A DNA stretch of 44,368 nucleotides from Deltaproteobacteria bacterium. GTDB lineage: Bacteria; Desulfobacterota; Syntrophia; Syntrophales; UBA2192. The notes beneath the pieces were generated by a model, which was not told the DNA's origin, did no database searches, and saw only the letters and a list, made by a program, of their open reading frames with translations. The stretch is taken from the NCBI GenBank assembly GCA_012728915.1, contig JAAYEC010000024.1, positions 1 to 44,368 on the forward strand, written 5' to 3'. This document shows, piece after piece, positions 42,371 through 44,368 of the stretch; the stretch's first letter is position 1, and the number at the start of each line of letters is the position of its first letter. A program made the position numbers and the translations under genes.

Positions 42371-43206
42371 GGCAGATTCAGGGCGAGGACCGTCGCCCCC
42401 ACGATCCAGCAGTAATAGGCGAAGAACCGCAGGTTGCGTTTCCGCACCACGAAGAAGAGAAATTTCAGGGTCAGGTACGCTACCAGCGCCGCGGCCAGGG
42501 CCCCCGCGGCATACACCGCGATCTGGTCCCGGGGGATGGCTTCCGCGTGTCTGGCCTCGAGGATTGCCGCGCCCGCGATGGCCGGGATCGACAGCAGGAA
42601 GGAGAACCTCGCCGCCGTCTCCCCCTCGAGTCCCCGGAAGAGACCGAAGGTGATCGTCGAGCCCGAACGGGAGATGCCGGGCAACACCGCGATTCCCTGG
42701 ACCACGCCGATGACGATGCTGTCGAGAAGGGTCATCGAGGCTTCGGTACGCACGGGGTTCTTCACGCGGTCGGAGAGGAACAGGAGCACCCCGGTCACCA
42801 GGAGCATCGAGGCGGCCAGTTCCACCGACTCGAAGAGGTCGTGGATGACGTCCTTGAAGGACAGGCCGATGGCGCCCGTGATGGCCGTCGCGACCACCAG
42901 GTAAAGGAACAGGTGCCTCCGGGTCCTGACCCACCCGTCGTTGAGGGCCGTGTCGAGGCGGCCCGAAAGCGACTGGCGGTACCCTTTCGGCAGCAGCGCC
43001 ACGAGGATCTCCCCGATCTCCCGCTTGAAGAACAGGGCGACGGCCAGGGTGGTCCCGACGTGGAGCACCACATCGAAGAGGACCCCGGGCTGCTTGAACC
43101 CCTTGATGAGGCTCTGGGCGAAGACGAGGTGGGCCGAGCTGCTCACGGGCAGCAGCTCCGTCAGCCCCTGCACGATGCCGAGAAGGATCCCTTCCAGCAG
43201 GCTCAC
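42367..43206 (-). CDS. uppP: undecaprenyl-diphosphatase UppP (BacA)
   Basis: A 279-residue membrane enzyme that recycles the undecaprenyl carrier used for wall polymers. Motifs [15 protein letters not shown] near the N-terminus, with the catalytic Glu and Ser, and [10 protein letters not shown] further on are diagnostic. About eight hydrophobic segments. It begins with GTG 43206, four bases overlapping the stop of plsC (GTGA), and ends in an ATGA overlap with ftsK, so the proteins are made together. Confidence 0.95.
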   Translation of the reverse strand: MSLLEGILLGIVQGLTELLPVSSSAHLVFAQSLIKGFKQPGVLFDVVLHVGTTLAVALFFKREIGEILVALLPKGYRQSLSGRLDTALNDGWVRTRRHLFLYLVVATAITGAIGLSFKDVIHDLFESVELAASMLLVTGVLLFLSDRVKNPVRTEASMTLLDSIVIGVVQGIAVLPGISRSGSTITFGLFRGLEGETAARFSFLLSIPAIAGAAILEARHAEAIPRDQIAVYAAGALAAALVAYLTLKFLFFVVRKRNLRFFAYYCWIVGATVLALNLP

Positions 43207-43946
43207 GCGGCCTTCTCCTTTCCGGGCGTCGACTCCGGCCTCCGGAGGTAGTAGTGCGATGCGATGACATCGTGGACCCGGTTGAGCAGGTCGTCCAGCG
43301 TCTCTTCCGTGTAGGCCGTCACGTCGATGGGCCTGTCGATGACCAGGGTGACGTGCCCCGGGTGCACCCGGAGCGATTTCTTCGGCATGATCTCGCCGCT
43401 GCCGACGATCGTGACCGGCACGATGGGAACCCCGGCCTTCAGGGCCAGGTGGAACACCCCTTTCTTGAACGGGTGGACCTGGTCGTCCATGCTCCTCGTC
43501 CCCTCGGGGAACGTCATGACCGATTTCCCTTCCCGGATGCGGCGCGCCGCGTCATCGATGCTGCGCATGGCCCGGATGAAATTCTTCCGGTCGATCGGGA
43601 TGGACCCCGTCCTCGCCAGGGCGCGGCCGAACACGGGGATCGCGAACAGCTCCTTCTTGGCGATCCAGGCGAAGTAGGTCTCGATGTTTGCCAGCACGAT
43701 CAGGATGTCGAAGCCGCTCTGGTGGTTGGCCATGAAGACTTGGGGCCTGCCTTTCAGGATATTTTCCCTGCCCTCCACGGTCACCTTCACGCTCGAGAGG
43801 CGCAGCATGATCTGCGCCCAGAGCACGGACACTCGATGCGTCGTGTATTCCCCGCGGGGGAAGAGGCGGTAGGATACGACGACGAAGAAGGAGATGAAGG
43901 CCGTGATCGAGGTCCCCAGGATGACCAGGATGGCCGACCGGAACAT
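43203..43946 (-). CDS. plsC: lysophospholipid acyltransferase PlsC family
   Basis: A 247-residue membrane-anchored acyltransferase. One N-terminal segment ([18 protein letters not shown] region) is followed by the catalytic NHQSGFD (74-80) in place of NHxxxxD, then [11 protein letters not shown] and FPEGTRS (146-152). It makes phosphatidic acid from lysophosphatidic acid. It is the first gene of the operon with uppP, ftsK and rimO. On the minus strand TTGACT at 44014-44019 with TAGAAG at 43991-43996 is a possible promoter. Confidence 0.93.
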   Translation of the reverse strand: MFRSAILVILGTSITAFISFFVVVSYRLFPRGEYTTHRVSVLWAQIMLRLSSVKVTVEGRENILKGRPQVFMANHQSGFDILIVLANIETYFAWIAKKELFAIPVFGRALARTGSIPIDRKNFIRAMRSIDDAARRIREGKSVMTFPEGTRSMDDQVHPFKKGVFHLALKAGVPIVPVTIVGSGEIMPKKSLRVHPGHVTLVIDRPIDVTAYTEETLDDLLNRVHDVIASHYYLRRPESTPGKEKAA

Positions 43947-44321
43947 GGGCTTCCCGAAAACCGTAATGATTTATTAAATTTAACCACATACTTCTACTTG
44001 ATATGCCCGTCGAAGTCAACAGGGAATCTGGCCGCTCCGCAGCCGGGAGGGGCCGTTTCGGGCCGTGGAGCCGGCGGCGGACGATTTCCGTTGCGCAGAG
44101 GGCCGATCTTCTATAAGATGGCGGCGCTCCTGACCTCCTGACGGTTCTCGGGGGTCAACACTACAGAAGTCGTTTTGGCGCATCGGGTCCCGCATTCACG
44201 TGAAGCTCAGAAGTTGGGAAGTAACTTCTTAACTTCACCGGGAGAAAGGTACCGTGGTCGCGTAACCCGTGGCCGGACAGGCCCGGGAGGCCGCGCTTGA
44301 ACGGCAAGAAGGGGGGAACGG
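43947..44321. other. divergent region between plsC and ssb
   Basis: No gene is visible. The region holds an A/T-rich tract (43964-43984), the possible plsC promoter, and a nested hairpin at 44200-44238: outer arms GTGAAG/CTTCAC and inner AGAAGTT/AACTTCT. This hairpin lies in the leader of ssb and may be a regulatory structure. Confidence 0.45.
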
Positions 44322-44368
44322 ATGGTAAACAGGGTAATCCTCATCGGCAGACTCGGGGCGGACCCCGA
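44322..44368 (+). CDS. ssb: single-stranded DNA-binding protein, N-terminal start (partial)
   Basis: ATG at 44322 opens a frame cut by the window edge after 15 full codons, MVNRVILIGRLGADP, which is the conserved start of bacterial SSB (usually NRVILIGNLGxDP). GGGGGGAACGG precedes it. SSB coats single-stranded DNA in replication and repair. Only the first strand of the OB fold is visible, but the match is specific. It is divergent from the plsC operon. Confidence 0.85.
   Translation, partial: MVNRVILIGRLGADP

Noticed and set aside
40433-42415. Plus-strand frame of 660 residues opposite ftsK
   Set aside because: Antisense shadow due to high G/C at third positions; the minus-strand frame has all FtsK motifs.

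Overview
The window reads as chromosome of a GC-rich Gram-negative bacterium, most likely a Desulfobacterota (former Deltaproteobacteria, Syntrophia-like) member. This is inferred from core-gene flavour (TrpB2, MurJ, RimO, FtsK, a PflX-type radical SAM protein, a DivIVA-YggT-ProC neighbourhood) and from the intergenic repeat families. I could not run any search, so the taxonomy is inference.

Positions 1 to about 17400 are accessory and scarred. They hold a complete IS21-family element (istA/istB), outer ends of other IS elements, a remnant of a REP-associated transposase, many hairpin repeats, and small conflict-type genes. The latter are an HNH endonuclease, a winged-helix nucleotidyltransferase with a HEPN partner, an intact MntA/HepT pair, a decayed MntA/HepT pair, a RelE/ribbon-helix-helix pair, two AAA-DUF4143 ATPases, a WYL regulator and an ARPP-1 protein. 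Several of these cassettes are bracketed by copies of the same repeat: GGTCAGGTCTTG-type around the MNT/HEPN pair, GGGGACTGTCCCC around the first ATPase, and GAGACTGTGTCA-type around the MntA/HepT pair, the second ATPase plus RelE pair, and ARPP-1. This repeat-bracketed organisation is the most unusual feature of the window.

The boundary to the core chromosome is a minus-strand group of tRNA-Ser(UGA), tRNA-Ser(GCU) and tRNA-Arg(ACG) downstream of serS. From 17.9 to 44.4 kb the genes are mostly housekeeping: serS and murJ; a DUF167-DivIVA-YggT group facing proC, in which the DivIVA-type protein has 752 residues and a very long repetitive coiled coil; yciO followed by an RNase E/G; trpB2; rarA and a hybrid sensor kinase; pspC and fmdB; PEBP followed by a PflX-like radical SAM protein; a lone CheR-type methyltransferase; a class A beta-lactamase-like protein; a hemolysin III family protein; and the overlapping operon plsC-uppP-ftsK-rimO on lipid, wall and division functions. 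The first 15 codons of ssb close the window.

Several real items are short or lack a start codon: a decayed reading frame at 786-995, a RAYT tail at 4436-4567, a receiver-domain fragment at 15204-15383, a truncated HepT at 16931-17101 and the ssb start at 44322.
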